In this document: positions 16,200 to 25,306 of the stretch, in pieces | Numbering within the stretch: position 1 is the stretch's first letter | How the letters are laid out: each line of letters starts with the position of its first letter | DNA from: Bacillota bacterium | GTDB taxonomy: Bacteria > Bacillota > Desulfotomaculia > Desulfotomaculales > VENG01 | Assembly: GCA_009711705.1 (NCBI GenBank) | Contig: VENG01000001.1 | Location: forward strand, 62,001 to 126,000 | Direction of reading: 5' to 3' | DNA length: 64,000 nt | Position numbers and translations under genes: made by a program | The notes under the pieces: model-generated | What the model was told of the DNA's origin: nothing | Databases searched by the model: none | Seen by the model: the letters and a program-made list of their open reading frames with translations, nothing else

Positions 16200-18581
16200 A
16201 TGAAAAACTTAGTCATAGCCGAAAAACCTTCCGTTGCCCGGGACCTGGCCGGGATTCTTGGTCGGTTTCAAAGTAAAGACGGGTACCTGGAAAACGGTGA
16301 GTATGTTATTACGTGGGCAATCGGTCACCTGGTAGAACTGGCCGATCCGGAGGACTACGATAAAAACTTAAAAAGCTGGAATCTTGCTGCACTTCCCATT
16401 GTGCCGGAAAATTTTAAACTCAGAAAAAATCACAAAACGGCAAAGCAATTTAAAATCGTGAAAGACCTGGTCAACCGGCCTGATATTGAAGAGCTTATCT
16501 GCGCTACGGACGCAGGTCGGGAAGGGGAGCTGATTTTTCGCTATATTTATCGTCTGGCCGGCTGCAAAAAACCTTTTAAGAGGCTGTGGCTTTCAGAAAC
16601 GACACCATCAGCAGTCAAAAAAGGGTTTGAAAATCTACGGCCCGGATCAGAATTCAATCCCCTGGCGTATGCGGCAGAAGCCCGCAGCAGAGCTGATTGG
16701 CTTATTGGCATAAACGGCACCAGGGCCTTTACCGTAAAACATAACAATCTGCTCTCAGTTGGTCGGGTACAAACCCCCACCCTGGCTCTAATAGTCAACC
16801 GGGAAAGGGAGATCAGAAACTTTGTGCCTACACCGTTCTGGGAACTACATGTCGAGTTTACTAAAGAAGATGGTCAGAAATACACAGGCAAGTGGTTCAG
16901 TGGTGACCAAAATCGCTTTTCCAGCGTAGGGGAAGCCCGGGAAAAGGAAAACATAGTAGCCGGGCAACCAGGTGAAGTCAAAGAAGTCAAACAGAAAGAT
17001 ACCTCCGAGCAGTCGCCGCTGCTGTTTAATCTGAACGACCTGCAAAAAGAAGCCAATAAGAAATATGGATTTCCGGCCGGGAAAACACTGTCTATTGCCC
17101 AGGCGCTCTACGAAACTAAGAAGCTGATCACATACCCCCGGACGGACAGCAGGCATATGACCGAAGACCTGGCCGGGACAATACCGGCCCGGCTCACTGC
17201 CCTGGCTGGAGTGAGTGAATACGAATCGTTTATAAACACAGCAAATGCGGCCGGTACCCCGGGGAAGCGATATGTAGACGGCAGTAAGGTTTCCGACCAC
17301 ACAGCACTGCTACCGACAGAAATTAAACCCGAACTGGATAAACTGTCAGTAGATGAACAAAAGATATACGACCTGGTGGTACGTCGCTTTCTGGCCATCT
17401 TTTACCCACCGGCACGTTATAAGCAGACCAGAGTCGTCACCGACACTGCCGGAGAAACCTTTCTTACTACCGGCAAAGTTGAACTGTACCAGGGTTGGAA
17501 AGCCGTATACGCGCTGGAAAATGAAAGCGAAGATGATGATAGCGCCGGTACAATCCCACCCTTGTCACAAAAAGAGCCTGTACAAACCCAACAGACCGAG
17601 GTCAAAGAAAAGCAAACACAGCCACCGAAACGGTACACAGAGGCAAGTTTATTGGCGGTGATGGAGGGAGCAAGCAGGCTATTAGAAAATAAAGAACTCA
17701 AAGAAGCCATGAAAGGGCACGGCCTGGGCACACCGGCCACCCGTGCAGCCATTATTGAACGCCTTATCAAAGTGGGCTACATCGAGCGCAAAAAGAAAAC
17801 CCTGGTGCCTACCGAAAAAGGCGAAGCTCTTATCGACCTGGTGCCGGAAATAATTAAAAGCCCCGAAACTACCGGCCAATGGGAGAAAACCCTGGCAGAT
17901 ATTGAAGATGGGAAAGCAAACCCACGGGACTTCATGGACGGTATTATTCAATTAACCAGGCAAATAGTTGAATTAGCCGGGAAACAGGAGGCTGGTAGTA
18001 TGCCGCAGCAATTTGGCAATACACTGGGCAAGTGTCCCTTATGCGGAAAAGACGTAACAGAAGGCAAAAAAGGTTTCGGCTGCACGGGTTACAAGGAACA
18101 TGGCTGTAAGTTGGTAATCTGGAAAGAGATTGCCGGAAAGAAACTATCCGACAACCAGGTAAAAACGCTGCTGGAAAAGGGGCAAACCGGGGTTATTAAA
18201 GGTTTTAAATCAAAGAAAGGCAATAAGTTTGAAGCCGCTCTAAAGCTGGAAAACGGTAAAGTGGAATTTCGGTTCAAAAGTGGTTCTTCCCAAACTGAAA
18301 ACAATAATAAAGCCATTGGTACGTGCCCAATATGTGGCAAAGAAGTTATTGAAAAGGCAAAAGGATATGGTTGCAGCGGGTATGAAGAACAAGGGTGTAA
18401 GTTTGTAATCTGGAAACAAATTGCCGGCAAAAAAATCACCACCAAACAAGCCCAAGACCTCATGCAAAATGGTAAGACCGGCCTCATAAAAGGATTTAAG
18501 GCAAAGACCGGCAAAATATTCGATGCGGCCTTAGTGTTAGGACAGGACAGCAAAGTGAATTTTGAATTTAACGGGAGGTAA
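16200..18581 (+). CDS. topB: DNA topoisomerase III, type IA
   Basis: 793 residues. It has an N-terminal Toprim domain (NLVIAEKPSVARDLAGIL; acidic motif CATDAGREGELIF), the GRVQTPTLALIV core and the catalytic Tyr in LITYPRTDSRHM. The C-terminus carries two repeated modules of about 85 residues, each a four-cysteine zinc ribbon (CPLCGK and GCTGY; CPICGK and GCSGY) followed by an LxxG-TG-IKGFK unit. The enzyme nicks and passes single strands, resolving replication or transfer intermediates. Plasmid- and ICE-borne TopB proteins are common next to coupling-protein genes, as here. ATG starts 21 nt after the preceding stop. Confidence 0.95.
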   Translation: MKNLVIAEKPSVARDLAGILGRFQSKDGYLENGEYVITWAIGHLVELADPEDYDKNLKSWNLAALPIVPENFKLRKNHKTAKQFKIVKDLVNRPDIEELICATDAGREGELIFRYIYRLAGCKKPFKRLWLSETTPSAVKKGFENLRPGSEFNPLAYAAEARSRADWLIGINGTRAFTVKHNNLLSVGRVQTPTLALIVNREREIRNFVPTPFWELHVEFTKEDGQKYTGKWFSGDQNRFSSVGEAREKENIVAGQPGEVKEVKQKDTSEQSPLLFNLNDLQKEANKKYGFPAGKTLSIAQALYETKKLITYPRTDSRHMTEDLAGTIPARLTALAGVSEYESFINTANAAGTPGKRYVDGSKVSDHTALLPTEIKPELDKLSVDEQKIYDLVVRRFLAIFYPPARYKQTRVVTDTAGETFLTTGKVELYQGWKAVYALENESEDDDSAGTIPPLSQKEPVQTQQTEVKEKQTQPPKRYTEASLLAVMEGASRLLENKELKEAMKGHGLGTPATRAAIIERLIKVGYIERKKKTLVPTEKGEALIDLVPEIIKSPETTGQWEKTLADIEDGKANPRDFMDGIIQLTRQIVELAGKQEAGSMPQQFGNTLGKCPLCGKDVTEGKKGFGCTGYKEHGCKLVIWKEIAGKKLSDNQVKTLLEKGQTGVIKGFKSKKGNKFEAALKLENGKVEFRFKSGSSQTENNNKAIGTCPICGKEVIEKAKGYGCSGYEEQGCKFVIWKQIAGKKITTKQAQDLMQNGKTGLIKGFKAKTGKIFDAALVLGQDSKVNFEFNGR

Positions 18582-18586
18582 TAGTC

Positions 18587-18979
18587 TTGGAAACCGGAGT
18601 TATGGAGTTTATTCTGCGCCTCAAAAAGACAACAAAGTGCAAAGCATGTTTTAAAGAAAACATGGACCGCATAGGCAGAATATATTTGTCCATTCAAGCA
18701 GTGGAGGAGTTAAACATTGGTGATGAAATCTTGGTTCAATTAGCCCCAAACAAAACATTCTTCGCTAATTCCTATGAAAACAGCTATATTACTCAAGTTG
18801 TATGGGACAAAGAGACAGCAAAGAAAGTTCGTTTTGCCGAAGACATTAACGAAAAAGGGGAATTGGGCGTTATATACATCGGCAAAAAAATCCTGGAAAG
18901 CCTGGGTGTGGACGATAAAGTAGCTGTACGGATAACGCAGCCCGGCAAGACCGGAGGTGTTACCGCTGCGGAAGGATAA
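18587..18979 (+). CDS. Hypothetical protein with two beta-rich repeats
   Basis: 130 residues from TTG 18587, after GGGAGGTAATAGTC; ATG 18602 is the alternative. The sequence shows two related segments, IGRIYLSIQAVEELNIGDEI and GVIYIGKKILESLGVDDKV, each like an AbrB/MazE-type swapped-hairpin strand-helix unit. It may therefore be a small DNA- or protein-binding protein. It overlaps the coupling-protein gene by 23 nt, implying translational coupling. Confidence 0.5.
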   Translation: METGVMEFILRLKKTTKCKACFKENMDRIGRIYLSIQAVEELNIGDEILVQLAPNKTFFANSYENSYITQVVWDKETAKKVRFAEDINEKGELGVIYIGKKILESLGVDDKVAVRITQPGKTGGVTAAEG

Positions 18980-21356
18980 AGTAAAACCGGTTGGACTTAA
19001 CAACCTGCAAATTAAAAATTGGGTCAAGGAGCATAAAAAAGCTGCGCTGGCGCTGGGAATTACCCCTATTGCCGTGCCGCTTTTTTATTTTGCCGATGTC
19101 TGGGCCCTGGGCAGCTTGGCAGCCGGTATCCATGACACCATCAACGGAGTTCGCAACTTTATCTCAGGTTTTAGTGACGTTACCTCAGGCTTGAATGACA
19201 TACCAATGTTTGATTCGCCGGACGAGAAAAAGGCAACTGCAGCAGCAACACCTGAAACATATGCCAAACTAATGCCTTACTACTTCAAACACCCAATAAG
19301 CACCGGCTGGGCATGGTTAACAAAACCATCGGAATCACTGTCCTACCCTGAAGTAAAACATACATGGCTGTGGCTTAATGCATTTTTCGGTGCCGGTGCA
19401 GCCGGCGCTTATACTTGGTGGCAGTTAAAAAAGCGGCAAAACAAGGCAAACGCCTTCAATCGAGTCCACGGCTTAAAAATAATAGACAATCCGGCATACG
19501 GTACATCCCGCTGGGCCGGTCTCAAAGACGTTAAAAGCTACTGCGAATTAGGCCCACCGGTACCGCCTGAAAAAAATGAAAACATGCGGGTGAGATTTCC
19601 GGGCGGCAATGTAATCGGCGAACTTGAGGGTAAAATCGTCAGGGTGAATTTCGATAAAATGCCGGAAAACACACCCAAAACTGCACCCCACGCCATCTTT
19701 TACGGCGGCACTGGTAGCGGCAAATCTTTCAGCATTGTTATCGGCAATATCATAGCGGCGGTCGCAGAAGGCCAAAGTATTATCGTCATTGACCCCAAAG
19801 GCGAGCTTTTTGCCACTGTAGGCAAATGGCTTAAAGAAAAGGGATATGAAAACGTGTGGGTACTAAATTTTATGCAACCGGAACACAGTCACCGCTGGGA
19901 TCCGGTGATTGAATGTTTAAGTGATGCTGAAATTTCAGAGATGATAGACACACTTTCTAAAAATGCTTCCGGCGGCAGCGATTCCTATTTTGCACTTAAG
20001 GCCATGGAGTTAATGGAGGCATTTATAGGGCTCTTAAAGGGCGACTTTCCAGTAGAGCAGCAACATATGCGTTCTCTAATGACCCTTGCCTCATGGCCGG
20101 AAGAAAAACTTGATGAACGTTTTAGAGAAGCTTTCAAAGCCGGGAAAATAAGCCCAATGATTTATGAACGCTGGAGGGGGGTAGTGAAGAAAAACTATGA
20201 ATACGCAGTTTCTAACCTGACGGCAGTGCTAAAGAACCTGACCACAGCTCCTCTGGCAGCAATGATGTCTGAGCAGGAAATTGATCTGAACCAGCTGGGC
20301 CAGAAAAAAACAGCATTGTTTCTTATCATCCCCACCGGTGGTGAGGGAATTTATTTAAAGCCCATCTTGTCCATACTCTATAAGTTCATATTCAGACGTT
20401 TAGATAAACTAGCTTTCAGGAGCCCCGGGCAAAAACTACCCGTCGGAGTCAGAAACATTTGGGATGAGATGGCCAACGTAGGCATGATACCGGGACTACC
20501 GGAGATTATATCCACGGCCCGGAGCAAAGGGATACACATTCAAATGATCCTGCAGACACCCACCCAGCTGGAATCTGTTTACGGGCAAGATGACGCAAAA
20601 ATAATACTGGGGAATTGCCCCACGGCAATGTTAATCGGTGTTGCCCCGGCTGACCGGGAGTTAGCCCGTATGTTCAGTGGTTTGCTGGGCAGCGCCCCGG
20701 TGGAAATAGAAAAAGTCAGTGAGGATCTAACCGTCCCGGGCAGACACCTTTTTGAATTCAAGAAAAAGGAACGGACAGTGATTGAAAGACCGCTTATGAC
20801 CATAGACGAAATATTACGTCTAGATCCCAGGTACAGCATTGCACTTCTACAGTGGTCATACCCATTATACCTTCGAAAAGTCGGCTGGGTTGAATTGCCC
20901 CAGGCAAAAGAAATCAAGGAATCCGGCATGCTGCCGGTGGAGGAGGTGATACCAGCCAGGGGATTTAATGTGAGTTTGCCGGAAGTAGAGAGTGAAATAG
21001 AAACGCATAAAGATACTGAATCTGTACTTTGGAGACATTTAAAACGCAACTCTATAGTTGAAAAAGAAGATGACCAACCGATAACTGAACTTAGATTGAC
21101 GAAAAAAACCATCCATGAAAACCAAACACCTAAGGAAGGTTTAACCAAGCACCCCGAAACCCCTGATTTAACTATTGAGAACGGTTATGAAAATAGCAGT
21201 TGCGTCGAGTTAAACCCGTCTAATGATTATTCTGAAGAAAATGAACTCAAAAAGAATCATGAGGTAACGGAAGAACTGGAGCCAGCACAAAACAATGAAG
21301 TTGTAACGGAAAATGTAGATGATCAAGGTTTTAATGTTAAATCACCATTATTTTAA
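18957..21356 (+). CDS. VirD4/TraG-family type IV coupling protein
   Basis: 799 residues, GTG start inside the end of the preceding gene. Two N-terminal membrane segments are visible (about residues 25-45 and 135-155). The ATPase follows, with Walker A FYGGTGSGKSFS, Walker B-type strand SIIVIDPKGEL and the conserved NIWDEMANVGMIPGLPEII. The last 130 residues are acidic and disordered. Such proteins link the relaxed DNA complex to the type IV secretion channel at the membrane. No other secretion genes are in the window, so they may lie to the left, or the element is only mobilisable. Confidence 0.9.
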   Translation: MLPLRKDKVKPVGLNNLQIKNWVKEHKKAALALGITPIAVPLFYFADVWALGSLAAGIHDTINGVRNFISGFSDVTSGLNDIPMFDSPDEKKATAAATPETYAKLMPYYFKHPISTGWAWLTKPSESLSYPEVKHTWLWLNAFFGAGAAGAYTWWQLKKRQNKANAFNRVHGLKIIDNPAYGTSRWAGLKDVKSYCELGPPVPPEKNENMRVRFPGGNVIGELEGKIVRVNFDKMPENTPKTAPHAIFYGGTGSGKSFSIVIGNIIAAVAEGQSIIVIDPKGELFATVGKWLKEKGYENVWVLNFMQPEHSHRWDPVIECLSDAEISEMIDTLSKNASGGSDSYFALKAMELMEAFIGLLKGDFPVEQQHMRSLMTLASWPEEKLDERFREAFKAGKISPMIYERWRGVVKKNYEYAVSNLTAVLKNLTTAPLAAMMSEQEIDLNQLGQKKTALFLIIPTGGEGIYLKPILSILYKFIFRRLDKLAFRSPGQKLPVGVRNIWDEMANVGMIPGLPEIISTARSKGIHIQMILQTPTQLESVYGQDDAKIILGNCPTAMLIGVAPADRELARMFSGLLGSAPVEIEKVSEDLTVPGRHLFEFKKKERTVIERPLMTIDEILRLDPRYSIALLQWSYPLYLRKVGWVELPQAKEIKESGMLPVEEVIPARGFNVSLPEVESEIETHKDTESVLWRHLKRNSIVEKEDDQPITELRLTKKTIHENQTPKEGLTKHPETPDLTIENGYENSSCVELNPSNDYSEENELKKNHEVTEELEPAQNNEVVTENVDDQGFNVKSPLF

Positions 21357-21373
21357 ACGAAAGGATGGTTATT

Positions 21374-22324
21374 ATGGAATTTAAGATTGCACCGGAAGGA
21401 GTCAAATTAAGAGATATTGATATATGGGGGGACCTGTACGACGCTATGGAAAGGGGTAACGCAGTTGAATCGGTGATAACAGGTGTAAGGCGACCAAACG
21501 GAGATAATGGGGAAACTGAGTGCTGGGAACTGGCTTTTGAAAATAAACCTGGAATAACCGGTTTTTGTAGTACACCCGAATCCGGCCTACCGGATGGTAC
21601 CCCGATAAATGATTTCGTTGGTCAAAAAATTGTTGGCAAGATCAGACGGATTGAAAAGAAAAAATCTTCAGTGGTGCTCAGCAGAAAGGATGTGGTCGAG
21701 GGCTCAATCAATAAATTGATTGGCCAACTAAAGATCGGTGAAGAATTAAACGCTATGGTGAGGGTGGTTAACAAACATCTTTATGTTGATATCGGCGGTG
21801 GTGTGATATTAAGAATCACGCAGGAGAAGGCCAGGAAGTCCAATGGAGTACCCCTGGATGTGCAATATGAAGTAGACTCGGTAATTAAGGTTAAGGTTAT
21901 TGCACTAGATAGAGATAAAAAATCTATTGAGGTTGAACCAGTCGATCCATGGAAAGAACACGACTACAAACGGGGTGAAGTGCTTGCCGGTCAGGTTACT
22001 AATATAAGGGATAACCTGGCCTTTGTAACAGTCAAGCCTGGCATTATCGGTCGAGTTTATTACAAAAAAACAGACAGATACGATTTGGGCGACTATATCA
22101 AACTGCAGGTAACGGATTTCAACGCAGAGAAGCGCCTGCTTCACATGATCGTATATGATGCGGGCCGGATTAATGACCGAAGGCGTAATATAGCAAGAAA
22201 GAGGGCTAAAAAGATAAAGCAGAAGGAAGGTCCTGCAAATGAAATAAAAACATTGGGTGGCTTTGATAGTTTAGAGACCAACAGCGATAGTCCTCCAGGC
22301 GGGAGTGTAGTTGATGATGAATAA
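21374..22324 (+). CDS. S1-domain RNA-binding protein
   Basis: 316 residues from ATG 21374, eight nt after AAAGGA. Two or three S1-like OB folds can be traced: about residues 85-115 (VGQKIVGKIRRIEKKKSSVVLS), 120-190 (LKIGEELNAMVRVVNKHLYV) and 200-275 (KRGEVLAGQVTNIRDNLAFV). The tail is basic (RRRNIARKRAKKIKQKE). Proteins like this bind single-stranded RNA, as ribosomal protein S1 does. An S1-type protein on a mobile element that also carries repeated structured mRNA leaders is notable; a role in their translation is my inference only. Its end overlaps the next gene. Confidence 0.75.
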   Translation: MEFKIAPEGVKLRDIDIWGDLYDAMERGNAVESVITGVRRPNGDNGETECWELAFENKPGITGFCSTPESGLPDGTPINDFVGQKIVGKIRRIEKKKSSVVLSRKDVVEGSINKLIGQLKIGEELNAMVRVVNKHLYVDIGGGVILRITQEKARKSNGVPLDVQYEVDSVIKVKVIALDRDKKSIEVEPVDPWKEHDYKRGEVLAGQVTNIRDNLAFVTVKPGIIGRVYYKKTDRYDLGDYIKLQVTDFNAEKRLLHMIVYDAGRINDRRRNIARKRAKKIKQKEGPANEIKTLGGFDSLETNSDSPPGGSVVDDE

Positions 22325-22967
22325 AGATAGTGCTTTTGCCGCCGGCACAGCAATTAGACACCTCAAATACCCTGAACAAATTAAAGAGATAGGTAATAGT
22401 CAAAGGGCTTTTGATGCGCTTAGATACATTAGTGAAGGTGAATATTTAACTGTCACGACCGTTGCCATACTTATGCAATGTTCAAGAATGATGGCAACAA
22501 AAACTATTAAAAACCTGTGGATGGCAAGATTAGTAAAATGCGTAGAAGTTGTTACCAACACCACGCCGGAAAGGCTCTTTAAAATATGGATGATATCAAC
22601 AAAAAAACTGCCTAAAAATGCAAACGAAGCATGCAGACTGGCAGCCCTTGGTATGTTTTACGGCAGAACAAAGAATTCTCTGTCTGAATATGAATGGAAC
22701 ATAATCAGGCGAAGCAGGGAGAAGAAGTATGTAACTGCTACAATAAAATTTCTTCCTACAGGAAAAAAGGATAAAACCACACTTTCAATTGATGCCCCAA
22801 GGCGTGGTGAAAAACCTAGTCCGGACTCAGACATATATATATTTCCGACAATTGAAGAAGCAAAAATTTATGCACCTCACGACAAAAGATTCACCACAGA
22901 CTTTATTTTAATGAACAAGGCCATTAATTATAATAACTTGATATCAGATCCAATGGGTAAGTCATAG
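22314..22967 (+). CDS. Winged-helix protein, transfer/replication accessory candidate
   Basis: About 217 residues, ATG 22314 eight nt after GGGAG (other starts at 22311 and 22317). The N-terminal third has a winged-helix pattern (YLTVTTVAILMQCSRMMATK, then TIKNLWMARLVKCV) resembling the replication-relaxation family of small plasmid proteins. The rest is mixed alpha/beta. It overlaps the S1-domain gene by 11 nt, so it is probably part of the same operon. Exact role unknown. Confidence 0.55.
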   Translation: MMNKDSAFAAGTAIRHLKYPEQIKEIGNSQRAFDALRYISEGEYLTVTTVAILMQCSRMMATKTIKNLWMARLVKCVEVVTNTTPERLFKIWMISTKKLPKNANEACRLAALGMFYGRTKNSLSEYEWNIIRRSREKKYVTATIKFLPTGKKDKTTLSIDAPRRGEKPSPDSDIYIFPTIEEAKIYAPHDKRFTTDFILMNKAINYNNLISDPMGKS

Positions 22968-23045
22968 CCCCTCGACAAAGCAAGGGCATGTAAAAGCCTT
23001 ACTATGATCAGCTTAAATGCCATGAGCACTACGTTATCTCAGTTA

Positions 23046-23089
23046 GGAGGGAAGGGCAAGCAGGTATAAAAACCTGCTGCCCATTATTT
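23046..23089 (+). promoter_or_regulatory. Hairpin-bridged ribosome binding site (leader H)
   Basis: GGAGGG (23046-23051) is followed after 2 nt by a hairpin, GGGCAaGCAGGT with ACCTGCTGCCC (23054-23082). The ATG comes 7 nt after the hairpin. No other ribosome site lies near this ATG. The linear distance is 38 nt, but folding the hairpin gives an effective 9 nt. This matches leaders B-G further right. The upstream alternative pairing is less clear here than in the others. Confidence 0.6.
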
Positions 23090-23788
23090 ATGCGGTTGGA
23101 AAAGAATTACGAAACATTATACCTGTGCGGTAAATTCGAAAAGGTTATTGGGAGAAGGTATAACATAAGACCGGACCTGGATGAAGGAATAGAACCTGAA
23201 GTCAAGGGATATGTTTATAAAGAAACAATGGCAGGCTTTTTCCGGGCCTGGAAACTTAATGAAATACATCTTGGGCTAACGTCTTTAGTAAATGAAATGC
23301 AGGTAGCAGAGAAAAAACAAATAATCAAAAAAACAGGGCTGGATGAGAGCGAATGTTTAAAAATAATTGAAACATGCGTCATAATGGGATTACTTTATGA
23401 AAATCGGATATTGTTCAAGGATGAAGATGAAATACATCTGTACATGGTTGATACCGGAGGAATATTTGCTTTTGAAGAGGCAGGTATACAATATAAAAAG
23501 CTTGCCTATACAACAAACATTGAGCAAAGGCTAAAAATGTATAGAAAGAATATCTTTTTAGTAGAAAACAATATGGCAGAAAAAGAAGCTGTCAATATAC
23601 ACTTTTTTGAAGATACACCGGGAATGCCAGATAATGAAAAACACAACGGAACCATATTGCTTGTTGATATGGAAATTGCAGAAAAATTAGGAATCCAAAA
23701 GCTTATTGATGATGAATTAAAAAGGATAGTAAATAATCATAAAGCTAAAATTTATGACCTGGCTACAAAAAAATATCTTGACAAGTAA
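23090..23788 (+). CDS. Hypothetical 232-residue protein, possible winged helix
   Basis: ATG 23090 stands 7 nt after the leader hairpin. The central part (IIKKTGLDESECLKIIETCV, then IMGLLYENRILFKDEDEI) resembles a winged helix. It is followed by HLYMVDTGGIFAFEEAGIQY and a mixed C-terminal domain. It may be related to the winged-helix protein before it. No catalytic motif seen. It is the last gene before the long structured non-coding block, where an origin of transfer might be expected. Confidence 0.5.
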   Translation: MRLEKNYETLYLCGKFEKVIGRRYNIRPDLDEGIEPEVKGYVYKETMAGFFRAWKLNEIHLGLTSLVNEMQVAEKKQIIKKTGLDESECLKIIETCVIMGLLYENRILFKDEDEIHLYMVDTGGIFAFEEAGIQYKKLAYTTNIEQRLKMYRKNIFLVENNMAEKEAVNIHFFEDTPGMPDNEKHNGTILLVDMEIAEKLGIQKLIDDELKRIVNNHKAKIYDLATKKYLDK

Positions 23789-23929
23789 TAACTATTGAAA
23801 TTAATATGTACTTCAAAGCAATAGCTTTTAATTTCAACTTTAAATATTCAAGTTTTTCTCAAAACAATCAATATGTTTATCTCTAAGTTTTTCAATCAAG
23901 CGACTCCAGCTTGGTTCGGATGGAAGTTC

Positions 23930-24484
23930 CGGGATATTGCAAAAAGCGCTGAGCTTGCAATTATCGAAAGACTAGGATTTGCGGAAATTATCTTAGCGCT
24001 GAGCAGGATAATACCGCAAATAGCAGGACGTACTGCGCTAAGCTACGTCAACATCCTAAAAAAGCGCTGAGCTATTTAGGGCGTACACGACCCGCACGCA
24101 GGAAGACGGGCAAAATGGCACATCAAAGCGAAAAGCTAGTATGTAGCCTTGTATGGTCCCACTAGAACGGGACTCTCCGGTTTAAGAAAAGCGTGTGCAG
24201 ACTGGACCCTCTGCGGGAGACACGTAACCGGCGAACACAAATTGTCCCAAGCAGCGCTACAGGCTAGCCGGGCGGCCTGGCGTTTGCCCACTCGTAAGGA
24301 ATCCGGTGACCTCGAAAGAGGCAGTTTAAAGCTAAGCTCACAAGATTCATAAGTGAGACGGCGAGATTTTAAGAGTATTAAAATATGGCCACTGGCCTGT
24401 GGGAGAATATAAAAAAACTTGAGAGCCAAGGAAGATAAACACCAGGTGTTTTGTGTTTAAAAACAAAATGCTTAGGTGTTTTTT
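23930..24484 (+). ncRNA. Candidate structured non-coding RNA ending in a terminator
   Basis: This 550-nt block has no credible gene but many nested stems. CTTAGCGC (23992-23999) pairs with GCGCTAAG (24035-24042), and GTCCC (24156-24160) with GGGAC (24169-24173). A compact nested element is CCGGTT (24177)/AACCGG (24226), enclosing GTGT (24193)/ACAC (24220), enclosing GCAGA (24197)/TCTGC (24210). Further stems are CCTC-GAAA-GAGG (24310-24321) and CTCAC (24337)/GTGAG (24353). The element AGCGCTGAGC occurs at 23945, 23995 and 24063. GC is higher than in the neighbours, and a terminator closes the block. It could equally be an origin of transfer or a single-stranded promoter. Confidence 0.45.
24438..24484 (+). 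terminator. Two-tier intrinsic terminator
   Basis: AACACC (24438-24443) pairs with GGTGTT (24475-24480). Inside it, TTTTGT (24449-24454) pairs with ACAAAA (24463-24468). The hairpin runs into T residues (24479-24484) and a further T-rich tail. It ends the structured block before the SSB region. Confidence 0.65.
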
Positions 24485-24507
24485 GTATTTTTTAAAGTCA
24501 ATAACAT

Positions 24508-24573
24508 GGGCTTAAAGCCCGTAATCCAACTCTTTTCAAGGAGGTGAATGGATACGGGCGGTTGCCCGTGTTT
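24508..24573 (+). promoter_or_regulatory. Two-state leader A
   Basis: Hairpin 1 is GGGC (24508)-TTAAA-GCCC (24517). AAGGAGGTG lies at 24538-24546. Hairpin 3 is ACGGGC (24554)-GGTT-GCCCGT (24564). The alternative hairpin pairs GCCCGTAATCCA (24517-24528) with TGGATACGGGC (24549-24559) and holds the Shine-Dalgarno in its loop. Unlike the other copies, no ATG follows hairpin 3 at 6-7 nt. The SSB gene begins 75 nt later with its own ribosome site, so this copy may be a relic or drive a very short peptide. Confidence 0.6.
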
Positions 24574-24647
24574 AGGAGATTATTAGCGTTGCTGTTGTAA
24601 GTAAAAAACACCCCAAAGTGGGCTAAATATGGAAGGAGTATGCAAAA

Positions 24648-24980
24648 ATGATGAACGAAGTCTGGTTAATTGGGCGACTGGTAAGAGATCCGGAGGAAAA
24701 GAAAACACCGGCCGGGAAAACAGTGGCTAAAATGACACTGGCGGTGGAACGTGATTACGCCAATGCCGAAGGAGAGCGCGAAGCAGATTTTGTTGAAATA
24801 ATTGCATGGGAAAAGCTTGCGGAAACTTGTACTAAGCACCTGGGCAAAGGTCGCCTGGTATCTGTTAAGGGCCGGCTGCAAATCCGCTCCTATGACGACA
24901 GCCAGGGAATCAGGCGGAAAGCCGCTGAAGTTGTGGCCGAAAAGATAAAATTCCTTGATAAAGCCAAGGAGACTGCATAA
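24648..24980 (+). CDS. ssb: Single-stranded DNA-binding protein
   Basis: 110 residues, ATG 24648 (or 24651) after GGAAGGAGTATGCAAAA. It is a single OB fold with the SSB pattern: EVWLIGRLVRDPEEKKTPAG, VAKMTLAVERDY, ADFVEIIAWEKLAE and LVSVKGRLQIRSYDD. It lacks the long acidic tail of the housekeeping SSB, as is usual for plasmid forms. It coats incoming or displaced single strands. It is the first protein gene after the structured block and is followed directly by a toxin-antitoxin pair, an arrangement typical of conjugative leading regions. Confidence 0.92.
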   Translation: MMNEVWLIGRLVRDPEEKKTPAGKTVAKMTLAVERDYANAEGEREADFVEIIAWEKLAETCTKHLGKGRLVSVKGRLQIRSYDDSQGIRRKAAEVVAEKIKFLDKAKETA

Positions 24981-25039
24981 TGTCGAGTATGCTGACAAGA
25001 GGGGCTGACAGGGTATATAATGGCCTTGAGGTGATGGCC

Positions 25040-25306
25040 ATGGATGCTACCCAAAAAGCTATTGAAATAGTTGAAGCCCTTCCAGCGGAAAAGCTTAAAA
25101 TTGCCGTTGGTATACTGGAGCTGTTGGCCAAAAACGATGATAACGAAAATCTGAAAGAGTTGATTGATTTGATTAATTTTGAGATGTCATGTGAGACAGC
25201 GGAAATTACAGCGGAAGAAAAAGAGGGCATCATTCAAGGGGAAGCTGAAATAAAAGCTGGTAAGGGTATAAAGGCCGAAGATGTCTGGAAAGAACTCGAG
25301 ATATAA
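25040..25306 (+). CDS. Antitoxin of a RelE/ParE-type pair
   Basis: Start placed at ATG 25040, six nt after GAGGTG; the frame is open from ATG 24980, which overlaps the ssb stop. The product is 88 residues, acidic and helical, beginning DATQKAIEIVEALPAEKLKI and ending with EEKEGIIQGEAEIKAGKGI and DVWKELEI. This fits antitoxins found next to RelE-type toxins. The gene overlaps the toxin gene by 26 nt, so the two are translated together. It should neutralise the toxin and may repress the operon. Confidence 0.75.
   Translation: MDATQKAIEIVEALPAEKLKIAVGILELLAKNDDNENLKELIDLINFEMSCETAEITAEEKEGIIQGEAEIKAGKGIKAEDVWKELEI

Noticed and set aside
16845..17300. Long minus-strand frames inside topB
   Set aside because: Shadow frames of a strongly conserved gene; no ribosome sites or recognisable motifs.
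24149..24352. 67-codon plus-strand frame in the structured block
   Set aside because: No ribosome site, unusual composition, and it runs across the nested stems. Better explained as non-coding.
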